A stretch of 64,000 bases of DNA from Larimichthys crocea (lineage: Eukaryota > Chordata > Actinopteri > Sciaenidae): contig NC_040020.1 in NCBI RefSeq assembly GCF_000972845.2, positions 1,550,669 to 1,614,668 on the forward strand, written 5' to 3'. This document shows, one piece after another, positions 1-9,116 of this stretch. Both the position numbers and the translations under genes were made by a program. Position 1 is the stretch's first letter. Every line of letters starts with the position of its first letter. A model generated the notes under the pieces. That model searched no databases. It was not told the origin of the DNA and saw only the letters and a program-made list of their open reading frames with translations.

Positions 1-295
1 TAGGTAAACAAAACTTCTCCCACAAAACAAAACTGACAGGTTTTCTGTTCATTACACTGTTGAAATGATGCGCACATACATGCCCAGATGTACTGTGTGA
101 GCTTTAAATCCCCACCCACCACCACCTTCACAAAGTTGGGAGCAACGGCGAGATACTGCTGAGCGTGCAGCAGTTTGTGGGATCGACTGTATAAACTGCA
201 AACAACGAGCAAAATAAATGCCCTGTCAAAAAAACAACTAATGAACATAACAGCGAACACGCAAAATAACATCCCTCGTCCTTCCTGTTATCTAG
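1..295 (+). other. ugt8: ugt8 intron (3' part)
   Basis: Non-coding sequence before the first recognisable ugt8 exon. It ends in a pyrimidine-rich stretch and a CTAG acceptor whose AG is at 294-295. An open frame runs through it from 175, but the peptide before residue Gly-His of the exon matches nothing in the UGT family, so I read it as intron. The preceding ugt8 exons, which encode the signal peptide and acceptor-binding N-terminal domain, lie outside the window to the left. Confidence 0.8.
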
Positions 296-515
296 GCCAT
301 GCCAACACGAGGGCCTTCCTGAGCCACGGTGGCCTAAACAGCATCTACGAGGCCATGTACCACGGGGTGCCGGTGGTCGGCGTGCCCCTCTTTGGAGATC
401 ATTATGATACCATGACTCGTGTGGCAGCCAAAGGCATGGGTATCATGCTGCACTGGAAGTACATGAGCGAGGAAGACCTCTACACAGCCCTGACCAGCGT
501 CATCAAAGACAGCAG
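296..515 (+). CDS. ugt8: ugt8 penultimate coding exon: ceramide galactosyltransferase, UDP-galactose-binding part
   Basis: UGT8 transfers galactose from UDP-galactose to ceramide in the ER lumen, making galactosylceramide, the precursor of sulfatide and a main myelin lipid. This exon translates in one open frame and carries the family motif FLSHGGLNSIYEAMYHGVPV followed by VPLFGDHYD, the C-terminal part of the UDP-glycosyltransferase signature. The GDH of UGT8 sits where many UGTs have the DQ pair that contacts the donor sugar. The motif DTMTRVAAKGMGI also matches UGT8 closely. The exon is exactly 220 bp, the usual length of this exon in vertebrate UGT genes. The acceptor AG is at 294-295 (phase 1: the Gly codon is split) and the donor GT is at 516-517 (phase 2: AG of an Arg codon). 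It joins the exon at 742 in frame. The family and UGT8 assignment are strong; no break is seen. Confidence 0.95.
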
Positions 516-741
516 GTTCGATTTCTAAGTCTGCCACACACCAACGCTTTCAATAATAGTGATATTGTTTGTCAGTGCCATCTGGTGCCCGTAAATGGAA
601 CGACCACACTGTCACTTAATGATACGCATAAATTAAATCAGATTACACGTCTGGGCCCACTCACATCCTGCCGAAAGGTTGCCCATGGCTTTGTACATCT
701 TTCCAACGTTCTGTTTCCAACTTCTGTCTGTCCCTACCCAG
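516..741 (+). other. ugt8: ugt8 last intron
   Basis: A compact 226-bp intron between the last two coding exons. It starts GTTCGA and ends with CTACCCAG after a pyrimidine-rich run. Splicing restores an Arg codon (AG plus G) followed by Tyr-Arg-Gln-Gln, matching the spacing in UGT8 proteins. Reading through from the upstream exon meets a stop at 526-528, so splicing is required. Confidence 0.9.
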
Positions 742-1123
742 GTACCGCCAGCAGGCACGTCTTCTCTCCAACATTCACAAAGACCAGCCAGGCCACCCTG
801 TGAGCAGGGCCGTCTACTGGATCAGCTACATCCTCCGTCACCACGGTGCCAACCATCTGCGCTCTGCCGTATACGAGGTGTCTCCCTACCAGTACTTCCT
901 GGTGGATGTGATTGTCACCGTAGGGGCTGCCTTGGCTCTGAGCAGCTTCATCCTGCGGCGGTTGGTACGAATGCTGAGGGGGAAGGTCGGGGACCAGAGC
1001 AGAGGAGGTGGCGTCACCAGGGATGATGGCAACATGGCCAACGGACATTGCCATAGCGAGAGCGTGGCCAACGGGAAACACAAACGCAATGGCTCCTTGA
1101 AAAACGAGAAGAAGATGAATTAA
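742..1123 (+). CDS. ugt8: ugt8 terminal coding exon: C-terminal domain, membrane anchor and ER-retrieval tail
   Basis: This exon completes the ceramide galactosyltransferase. It begins by finishing a split Arg codon and continues YRQQARLLSNIHKDQPGHPV, a block highly characteristic of UGT8 (the human protein has a similar HKDQPGHPV). AVYWISYILRHHGANHLRSA follows, then a single hydrophobic segment of about 20 residues (YFLVDVIVTVGAALALSSFI), the C-terminal anchor of this type I ER membrane enzyme. The cytosolic tail is basic and Asn/Gly-rich (MANGHCHSESVANGKHKRNG) and ends KKMN before the stop at 1121-1123, which satisfies the KKXX dilysine ER-retrieval pattern; the mammalian tail also ends in a KKXX form. 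A Gly-rich stretch (SRGGGV) before the tail looks like a lineage insertion. The reading frame is intact, so nothing suggests a pseudogene. Confidence 0.95.
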
Positions 1124-1391
1124 TGTTTTGAATGGCCAAGAGGGACGAGGAAGAAGTTGCCCCAAGGACTCAGCTCTAGGATTGGTTTAGTGGTTATATA
1201 AAGGCTTTGAGAGGAAGCTGTTCTTAGGTCTGCGTCGAGAGGCAACTGTTACTCAGAGCGAGCAAGAGGCTGTAGGAGGAGGATACACAATGCATCGAGG
1301 GGGGGGGGACGGAGCAAAGCATCGGGTGCTCAAAAATCTATGTGTGTGTGTGGGTGTATGTGTGCACTGAGGCGAATTTAACGAAAAACTC

Positions 1392-1763
1392 TTAAAGGTC
1401 CAGTGTGTAGAATTTAGTGGCATCTAGCGGTGAGGTTGCAGATTGCAACCAACTGAATCCCCCCTACCTCACCATCCCATTCCCAAGCGTGAAGGAGAAC
1501 CTGGTGAAAAATGCAAAAGGCCATATCTAGAGCTGCTATTTGGTTTGTCCAATCTGGGCTACTATAGAGAAACATGGCAGAGCGACAACATGGAAGAGGA
1601 CCAACTCTCTCTGTAGATATAAAAAGGTTCATTCTAAGGTAAAGAAAACACAAAGATTCTCATTTTAGGTGATTATACGTTAATGAAAACACACTTTTAT
1701 TTATTATATTTCTGCCATATTCTAACAATAGATCCCCCTAAATCTTACACACTGAACCTTTAA
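1392..1763. mobile_element. MITE with AGGTCCAGTGTGTA-type inverted termini, TTAA at both ends
   Basis: The left end reads TTAA AGGTCCAGTGTGTAGAATTTAG. The right end, read on the minus strand, is AGGTTCAGTGTGTAAGATTTAG then TTAA, so about 22-bp inverted termini with about three mismatches bound a 372-bp non-coding element. I recognise this as a very common interspersed repeat of percomorph fish whose ends read AAGGTCCAGTGTGTA. TTAA at both outer edges could be a piggyBac-type target duplication or part of the inverted repeat, because TTAA is itself palindromic. No transposase coding remains. It lies in the presumed ugt8 3' UTR. Confidence 0.85.
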
Positions 1764-2050
1764 CAGCAGCAGCTACAGCAATACATTACCAAATTGGAAA
1801 GTCATTGAGGATGAAACACAGGAAAGACACATTGGAGGACATTGTTTCTTCATGTGCGTCTTCTCTCCTGAATGCTCTCTGTTGTCTTCCTGCCTTCCTT
1901 TGCCCAGTGGAAGGATGATGAAGAGGGGAAAATCCTGAGCGCCAACCCCTCATCCTCAGAACAAAACAAGAAAACACACAGAACTTTTGAAATATTTAGG
2001 ATTTAATGTTTTTAACTGCAAACTCAGCTTCAACAATTGTCTGGTAAAAC

Positions 2051-2058
2051 TGTAAATA
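2051..2058 (+). promoter_or_regulatory. Pumilio-type element UGUAAAUA (candidate)
   Basis: TGTAAATA matches the Pumilio (PUF) response element consensus UGUANAUA. It lies about 930 bases after the ugt8 stop in the presumed 3' UTR. An 8-mer of this kind occurs often by chance in AT-rich DNA, so function is inference. Confidence 0.3.
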
Positions 2059-3885
2059 GAGGAGAAATCTATTTATTACTGTACAAAATGCATTTTAATG
2101 ACGGAGCTTTTTAACCTTAATCTTATTTTTAATTTATTTTATGTATCCGTGGTGTGACGGCATGATGGTAGATGTACACTCCCTCCTCTAAAGCTAACAC
2201 ATGGTATGTTTCCTATTGATGGAAAAAAAAAAAACACGTTGTCATTGTCTGCACGGGTCCGTGCTTTTCGGCACTATCCACAGTATTCACAGTGGTCTTG
2301 TTTTCAAACTAATCAGAGAAAATATTTTCCATTTTCCCCTTTTCACACGGTAGTACCAACCACTTATCTGTGAAGCGTTCCAGTCGTCCCTTGACTGAAA
2401 GAACTGTCTGGCTTATCGGCGTGAAAAGGGTGATCATGTCATTATCCAAAGATATAATAATGGTAACTACAGCGGGTGCTGTGGATATGCAGAGCCGGAT
2501 CAGAGATGTGCTCAAGCTCATCCAGTCAGGTGATCAGGGATGACTCAGAGCATTATTGATTTATGATGACTTGCTTTGTCAGTCCCATATCTTCTGCATT
2601 CCTCATCTGTTTAATAATTAATAAGTAAGGGTTCATCACTTGATTGCCATTTTTAGTGTTGCACTTGACTTTGTACATCATTCCTCTGTGATTCATTTGT
2701 TGGATAACTTCTAACACGTGTCGCAAACGCTGGTTTTAAATTACACAGCCGGAGGTTGTAATTTCAGAATCGATCCGACGCTTCTGCGAGTTTAAAAGTC
2801 AGTCTGATTTTTAAATGTTGAGGTTCATGTACAAACTAGGCAGACCTTTCTGTAATTATATTAACTTTTGAGTGCGAATGATTCACAATTCTGTATGTGG
2901 CCTTTTATAATGCAGACATTTGTGTATGCTCGAATACATGTGTACGCGTGCTTGGCGTTTCAATGCTTGTGTGTTTTAGATCACTGTGCAGGTTTAAGAC
3001 CGAGTGTGTGTGGATGAACAAAAAAAGAAGAAAAAAAAAAAAAAAAGGACTGGTGAGGTATGTTTCAGCCCACTGAGGCAACAACCATTGGCTTTTTTTT
3101 GCTATCCTGTGAAGTCATGTCATCATACTGAGTGAATGCCCATGCAGAGGATTCTTCATGCTCTTCCCTTTCAATAAGACCGAAGTCTCCTCCAGTTTTG
3201 TTTCATCATCTTAACGTGTCAATCCACTCCGCATTATTTTACTCTTGTTTCTCGGCCACCACGCCTGTAAATTCTTAATGCAGATGGAGGAAGGGTGTGA
3301 GAAAGGGTGAAAGAGTGACTTAGTTCCGACAACAAAGGTGAACCCCACGACTCCTACAATGAATAATAATGTGTCTTTTCTTGAACCCCTGTCAAGGAGA
3401 TCAAAGTACAGGTCGAGCTGGAAGAGTATCTTTTAGAGTTTGTGGGGATTCGGTATCTTGCTAATGGACATTTCAGAAGGGCAGGTACTCATGGACATGG
3501 GACATAAAGATCTCATGAACTTGAGACTTCCAGTCAAAGCGCTATGCGACACATACTGTATTTTCCAGTTCCAGTAGTTCCAGACATTACATTTTTTTTT
3601 ACACAATTGGCATTCCAGCATAAAGATTGTTTACCGACTTACCAAAGCCTCACACATGGACAATACAGCGATGTCATTTTAAAGCAAACAGAAGAAATAC
3701 TACGCCTTAACCTGTCAAAGTTGATGAGGGCTTTAACAACCAACCAACATGCAACGATGTATGTTCACGAATCCTGTTTTGATAATTGAGAAAAGCTTCA
3801 TGATCCTCCTCCCTCTGTGAGCTACAAGTACACTTGCACAGCCGAGCCCAGCCCTGCTGAACACACACTCAGACTATTATACTTG

Positions 3886-3887
<2 letters not shown>

Positions 3888-3919
<32 letters not shown>

Positions 3920-3920
3920 T
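3888..3920. repeat. (ATC)n microsatellite
   Basis: A perfect trinucleotide tract of about eleven ATC/TCA units in the presumed ugt8 3' UTR. Confidence 0.95.
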
Positions 3921-4383
3921 CTTAACAACTTCAGCTTTTGGTCATGGTAGGTGGGCCTGCAAGGCGCTACACAAGCTATGAACAGGGTCCGGAGAGAAAC
4001 TTTTAAAGTACTTGTGAAGATATATCTTTTTTAATTATTATTTCAGTATTAACGCCCCACACGTAGTTACATGTCCATCTTTTACTTACTCTGTCATGTT
4101 TCTGTACTTACTCTGCAGTCTGACATGCACCCCCCTTGTTCTTGCGACATTTGCTTGAAGACTTCCTTTGTTCCCCTCGTCAATAGTGTTTGTTCGAATT
4201 TGTCCACCTCGTCGTCTAACTCGACATCCCGATGTGTTCCGCCGTCTTTGTATTCTCGTCTTTTTTTCTCGTCCTCCGCTCCTCTAAACATTAGATGTCT
4301 CCATTTGTTTTTTTTGTTTTTTTTTTAACTTCATTTTACTTTCACACAAAGTCCTCAATTTTCCTGTCATTGTGTGTCCATGT

Positions 4384-4391
4384 TGTAAATA
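4384..4391 (+). promoter_or_regulatory. Pumilio-type element UGUAAAUA / upstream UGUA of poly(A) site (candidate)
   Basis: TGTAAATA lies 36 bases before the AATAAA at 4420-4425. UGUA motifs at this distance are also the binding site of the CFIm cleavage factor, so it may help define the poly(A) site, act as a PUF site, or both. Confidence 0.35.
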
Positions 4392-4419
4392 GAACAATGT
4401 AAACAAAATACTAATGCTG

Positions 4420-4425
4420 AATAAA
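4420..4425 (+). promoter_or_regulatory. ugt8: Polyadenylation signal AATAAA, probable end of ugt8 mRNA
   Basis: A canonical AATAAA preceded by a UGUA motif at -36 and followed within about 15 bases by a TTTTGTTTG-type U/GU-rich downstream element. That makes a complete-looking cleavage site, with cleavage expected near 4440. Confidence 0.55.
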
Positions 4426-4440
4426 AATGACATATTTTGT

Positions 4441-4773
4441 TTGCAGAGATGATTGAAACTTTTTTTTCTCTAATCTTTATTTTTTGGAATCTAAACTTTA
4501 AAGAAGAAAAAAAAGGAGAAAAAGTTGAATCACTTGACACATTTCGCTTCAGTCGCTGCTTAATTGGCTGTCATGCGTTATCGGTACCGCCGCACAACAG
4601 TGTCGAACAGACAAGCTGCATACAGAACCATGTTTCTGAGACCCGACAAGGCTGATGTTGATGCTGTGTCTCAGTTTGATAGGGGATGTATAGGCTTTCT
4701 GTTGGGAATTGTTACCGAGCAGCATGAGCTTTTGTAGGTATCAAATGGTAGAATCATCTAAAGTAGCCAACTG

Positions 4774-4809
<36 letters not shown>

Positions 4810-5560
4810 TGCACACACAAGCCGGGTTGGATAGATAGGGTTATCTAATGCTGTATGCTCGTGCTGAGTGAGGCTGGGGTAACACAACACCCAGCCTGGT
4901 ACCCTGCCTCCCTCACTGGCCCTGTTAATTATTCACACCGCCTGCAGGGGCCTGCAGACCTCACACACACACACACACACTCCCAGTCAAAAGCATCTGC
5001 AGGTATGTTTAATTTACGTTCTTGAAGTTGTTTTCTTTTGTTGTCGCCGGTGGCCAAATCGGGCACTGGTCTGTTAACTGAGACAGGAAGAGGGGAAGAA
5101 AATGGAGGGCAGGTCTCTGCCGATGAGCAATCTGATATCACAGAAAGCACAGTGGGCATCATTCATGACATCCTCCATTCACTGTCAGCCACCCCTCCCT
5201 CCTCAGACCTTGTAAGTGCCTATTATCTACCTTTCCTCTCCACCTCAAAGGACAATCATCTGGAGCAATTAACCACTTTGTGTTGGGCTAAGTGGGCTTA
5301 GTGTATGCAGCAAGGGTCCGCCCTCTTTGCACAAGATGTAAGTGAATGGATTTGCCAACAGCTTGGTGCATTCAGGTCTTCTGCACACAGTATGTGAGAG
5401 CAGACAGGGCGTTGCATGTGTAAACTTTTTGATTGAGGATGTCAGACCTGTTAGTGACACGCCTTACGGCATGAAATTGTTGACTTAACTTGTTTGAGCT
5501 TCGACGTACGATGACGCCCCATCCAGCGTTTTTCATCTCGTTCAAAGCACATATGCAGTC
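4441..5560. other. Intergenic; CA tracts and one weak exon-like ORF
   Basis: No recognised gene. It contains a (CG/CA)n tract at about 4774-4809, a shorter CA tract at about 4963-4980, and an open frame from 5038 that ends near a good splice donor (CTT|GTAAGTG at about 5211-5217). The peptide (acidic, Ser-rich, for example SADEQSDITESTVGIIHDIL) matches no family I know, so I do not call it a gene. Confidence 0.6.
4774..4809. repeat. (CG)n(CA)n microsatellite
   Basis: GCACGCGCGCG passes into about 12 CA units. The alternating purine-pyrimidine sequence could adopt Z-DNA. Confidence 0.95.
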
Positions 5561-5890
5561 ATGGAAGAAGTAATACAATATTTAACTTAAAGTAGCAGCG
5601 TTCAAAAGTAAAAACACACTTCATGTCATTGTTTTTCTGTTAGATATGTTGTTTTTGGATGAATAATTTATTTATCAAGTGGAATTTACTCATAAAGAAA
5701 TGCTTAAATCCGTCAGGCCTTCAGTTTATCAGATAAATTCAATGTCACCAAATTTGGAGATCTACATAGTAACTGTCAGATAGAGGTAGTGGCTTTGAGA
5801 TGCAGTAAAGTGGAAGTATAAAGTTGCATAAAGTGGAACTACTCGAGTAACGTTCCTCAAAAACGTTCACAGTACACTGTAACACTGCAC
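5561..5890. repeat. Degraded fish interspersed repeat of the 'AAGTAAAAGTAC / AGTATAAAGTAGCAT' type
   Basis: The stretch opens ATGGAAGAAGTAATACA and later has GTCAGATAGAGGTAGTGG, AGTGGAAGTATAAAGTTGC and ACTACTCGAGTAACGTTCCT. These segments, in this order and spacing, resemble a very common percomorph repeat that begins with a GGAAGAAGTACT-like end and carries TGTAGTGGAGTAGAAGTATAAAGTAGCATG-like internal sequence (quoted here only as short pieces). The copy is heavily mutated and its ends are not sharply defined. No coding content is seen. Confidence 0.6.
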
Positions 5891-7051
5891 GTATACTCAG
5901 AGCTCTGTGGAGCTGCTGGAATTTCATTTTTCTTTTTTTGTAATTTCTTTGATAGGATTGAACGACCATCACCAACTCAAACCCAGACCTAACCTGACCT
6001 TGACCGTGTATTTAATGGAAAAAGGGAGAGAAAAATCTATCAGAATCAAATCATTCAATTGGAATTCAGCGAGATGATGCGATCACGGCACGGTGGGAAA
6101 AAAAAACGAGTTTTATTCTCTCCTCCAGTGAGATTGACCTGATGCCTTGCTGGATTGTTCCTCACACTGTAACATTCTTTTCACTTTTGAATTGTGTTGC
6201 TGTGAAACCATGCGGAAAAACAAAAAAAAAAACACACACACAACCTTGTTCCCTTAAACAAAAATAGCCCAAATCCTAACATGTATTCTGGGATTTGGCT
6301 GGTCTTAATACAGCAGAGCGAGGTGCTACAGTGTGCGCAGTATGTACTTTGCTCTTAAAGCTAAAAATATTTGCTTCTCTTCCTGAAAGCCTCGAGCTTG
6401 TAAGCTTGCCGCTGCATGTTGTCTTGTCACGCTCAGGACAAGGACCACGGGATCAGGCTTAGTGTCTTCGCGCATGTAATGAGAGGACTCATCACCATCA
6501 TCACAAAAGACTCTTTTTGTCTTTTATTGACTTTCTTTGCCCTTTTTTTAAAGGTGGAAAGTCGGATCAGTCGTGCTTTATGTTCTGAAAGGTTGGGATC
6601 AATATGACTGAGGGCAGCTTCTGCTTGACAAAAAAAAAAATAAAGATGGTAACTAGTACCATGAGATGAGTATGTATGAGTATGAGTGCAGAGGAAGTGA
6701 GGCAGACATCCTGTAGGTTACTCTTACGTCCAGTAGAGGGTAGTAGTATTCCATAATCAACCGCTCCGCTCACCTCTCCTCCTCCATGTATCTCTCTATC
6801 CTATTTTCCTCTCTTACCCCTCTGCTTCGACCAACAGCTGATGGACCTGTTGACTAAAGTTTCACAAGTTTTGAGTTCTGATGCAAAGATCTTGCAATAT
6901 CTAGTGTGTGTGTGACTTTCTTGTGTGGAGGTGGACTGCAGTTGTCATTCTGGTCCAGCTCTCCTTCTATCAAAATGTCTTCATGACAGATGTGGCCTCA
7001 TCCATCAGTGGTTAGAATTCAAATTCAAAAACATCAGAGGGCTTCGAGTGC

Positions 7052-7098
<47 letters not shown>

Positions 7099-8270
7099 GA
7101 TTTCAAATAAAACTTAAATGATCCGTGCGGAGGAACGGGCTCCCTTCAGCAGCCTCAAAGATACGGGAGACCAAAATAGATGAATGGAGCTAATAAATAA
7201 TTGCAAAATGCAAATATAACTGACATGTGCATGCAGATTTTATACGTTTACACGTGTATTTGTGTGTGTTTGTACGTATGTGTGCGTGTGTGTGTGTGTG
7301 TTTGCCGGGGTGTTTGGGATAGATGGAGCCCTGTCACTGTGTCACCATGGAGATAAGAGAAGCCTGACAGCGAGGGAGAGAGAATGACAGCTTTTATATC
7401 AATCATACTGACTTATAACTCCATATGTGCGCACGCCTGCGCGCGCGCGTGTGTGTTTGTGTGTGTGTGAGTGTGTAAGTTAAGGGGTTAGGAAAGGGTA
7501 TTAGGCTGGAATCAAAAATAAATCAATGTCATGTGGTTTGTATGTCAGCAGCTGTTGTCAGCTTGGCCTCACCTCTCACTGTAATCTCCAAAGTCCAGCG
7601 ACCACACATACATACTCACATAAATTCACACACTGACACACAGAACAGACAGATGCCTGCATGTGTCACCCATCTCTAAGTGCCTGGACAACACCCAGAA
7701 GGAGAGAGTTGGCCAAATGTTGTCCTGGCACAAAACGCTACATCTTCCAGCCTCTCTCTCTCTCTCTGATCTAATTCTCTCTGTCTAATTTACTTTCTCC
7801 TCCTCTCTGTGTCTCCTATTCCTCCACTCAACACTTTCTTCTTACCCCCTCCTTCCTTCTACAATTTCCATCCCCCCTCTCTCTCTCTTTCCCTATACAT
7901 TTACTTCTCGTTTCCCTGCCTCCAAACATTGTCCGACCCAGAGAGAGAGAGAGCCTCAGTGAGTCTGTAAGCTGATGCAGCGTATCTGTGAGGAATTGGG
8001 AATTCAATTGGAGAAAATCAGGCTTTTGAGTTTTCAGCCAGATATTTAATTATGGGAGTGAATTATAGCTGTGGCACTGCGGGGACACAGCGGAGAGGTA
8101 ATGTGACTAAGTAAACAATAAATAAGCACTAAATAAACATAAAGTCAATGCCATGCTTGATTAGAAACATAACACCCACTGCTGCCCTCGCTAAACCTCC
8201 CATGCTTACTTTTTTAACCAACAAAACACTTTTCCACTCTTTGCATGTGCTAAAAAAGTGCATATGCACC
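5891..8270. other. Intergenic; simple repeats only
   Basis: No recognised gene or mobile element. It holds a long GT tract at 7054-7097, imperfect GT tracts at about 7260-7300 and 7437-7478 (the second preceded by GC alternation), and pyrimidine-rich CT tracts at about 7755-7900. Short open frames are chance. Confidence 0.6.
7054..7097. repeat. (GT)n microsatellite
   Basis: An uninterrupted GT tract of about 22 units. Confidence 0.97.
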
Positions 8271-8297
8271 ATATATATATATATATATATATATATA
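8271..8297. repeat. (AT)n tract, left flank of the 8298-8898 element
   Basis: About 13 AT units running directly into the CAGGGACGTCACTAGG terminus. Confidence 0.95.
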
Positions 8298-8895
8298 CAG
8301 GGACGTCACTAGGTTTAAGAAATTGGGGTGGCTTAGCCCATAGAGGAGAAAAGTTATTGCGCGCGCCAACATTTTTTTCGGATCACCAATTAAAGCTTTG
8401 TCAATCAATTGATTAATCCAAGACGATGACGCCTCCATACACCTTCAGCTGCTTTACCAGCTAAACAACACCAGTTGAATTGTGCTAAAATACAAATAAA
8501 AACAATTGCAGGTGCCATACATACCTGCACAAAATGAAGAGGGCAAGTGTTTCATAACTCATCATCATGGAAACATTATACAGGAGAAGACTGTTCTCTA
8601 ACCACCACCCTAGACTTACCAACATCTTCATAAACCAGGCCATCACGATGGTTAACTCCCCTGCCCTTCTTTCACCCATCCTATTTTCCCCTCCACCTGC
8701 CAGAAAACTAGAAATCTGCACCAATGTGGAGCCATTAAACCAGGAATGAAAACTTGGTCTCAACCCCCATATGTCTTGCCCATTATTTGCAATATACCTT
8801 TTCACTTTACATTACTTTTTAATATGTCCACTACTGCTTTGCAATAACCATGTTTCTGAACATGAAGCCCCCCTAAAATAGGCCTAGTGACGCCA

Positions 8896-8898
<3 letters not shown>
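8298..8898. mobile_element. Non-autonomous DNA element with CAGTGGCGTCACTAGG-type inverted termini, inserted in (TA)n
   Basis: The left end reads CAGGGACGTCACTAGGTTTA. The right end read on the minus strand is CAGTGGCGTCACTAGGCCTA, so 16-18 bp inverted repeats with two or three mismatches bound 601 bp. Both sides continue as (TA)n (8271-8297 and 8899-8930), so it sits within a TA microsatellite. This fits a TA-target or TA-repeat-preferring transposon; exact target duplication cannot be read in a TA run. Inside, open frames exist on both strands (for example minus 8485-8805), but they show no transposase motif I recognise. The superfamily is not assigned. Confidence 0.75.

Positions 8899-8930
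<32 letters not shown>
8899..8930. repeat. (TA)n tract, right flank of the 8298-8898 element
   Basis: About 16 TA units directly after the CGCCACTG terminus. Confidence 0.95.
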
Positions 8931-8932
<2 letters not shown>

Positions 8933-9074
8933 CTGAATCCTTTGCCCAAGAGGCCAGTAGAGAGATAGAAAGATAGAGAAGAGGGGGAAGATAGTAAGAT
9001 AGAAATCTGACCCTCCACTGTGATGAGGTACTGACCTCACAGGCCTGCTGTCTGCCCCGATAAAGGAACAGGAA

Positions 9075-9075
<1 letters not shown>

Positions 9076-9114
<39 letters not shown>
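9076..9114. repeat. (CA)n microsatellite
   Basis: About 19 CA units. The Cys-Val or Thr-His runs in translated frames here come from this tract. Confidence 0.97.

Positions 9115-9116
<2 letters not shown>

Larger units (their letters stand above)
1124..4440 (+). other. ugt8: Probable ugt8 3' UTR
   Basis: Sequence after the ugt8 stop with no supportable coding region. The first canonical AATAAA that I find after the stop on the + strand is at 4420-4425, which predicts a 3' UTR of about 3.3 kb. Inside are a MITE (1392-1763), a G10 run (about 1299-1308), a poly-A-rich patch (about 3020-3047), an ATC microsatellite (3888-3920) and two UGUAAAUA motifs. AT-rich patches resembling AU-rich elements occur near 2070 and 2120-2145. 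The extent is inferred from the poly(A) signal; an earlier, non-canonical end cannot be excluded. Confidence 0.5.

Noticed and set aside
334..1165. Minus-strand open frames over the ugt8 exons
   Set aside because: Shadows of the plus-strand coding sequence, with no family match.
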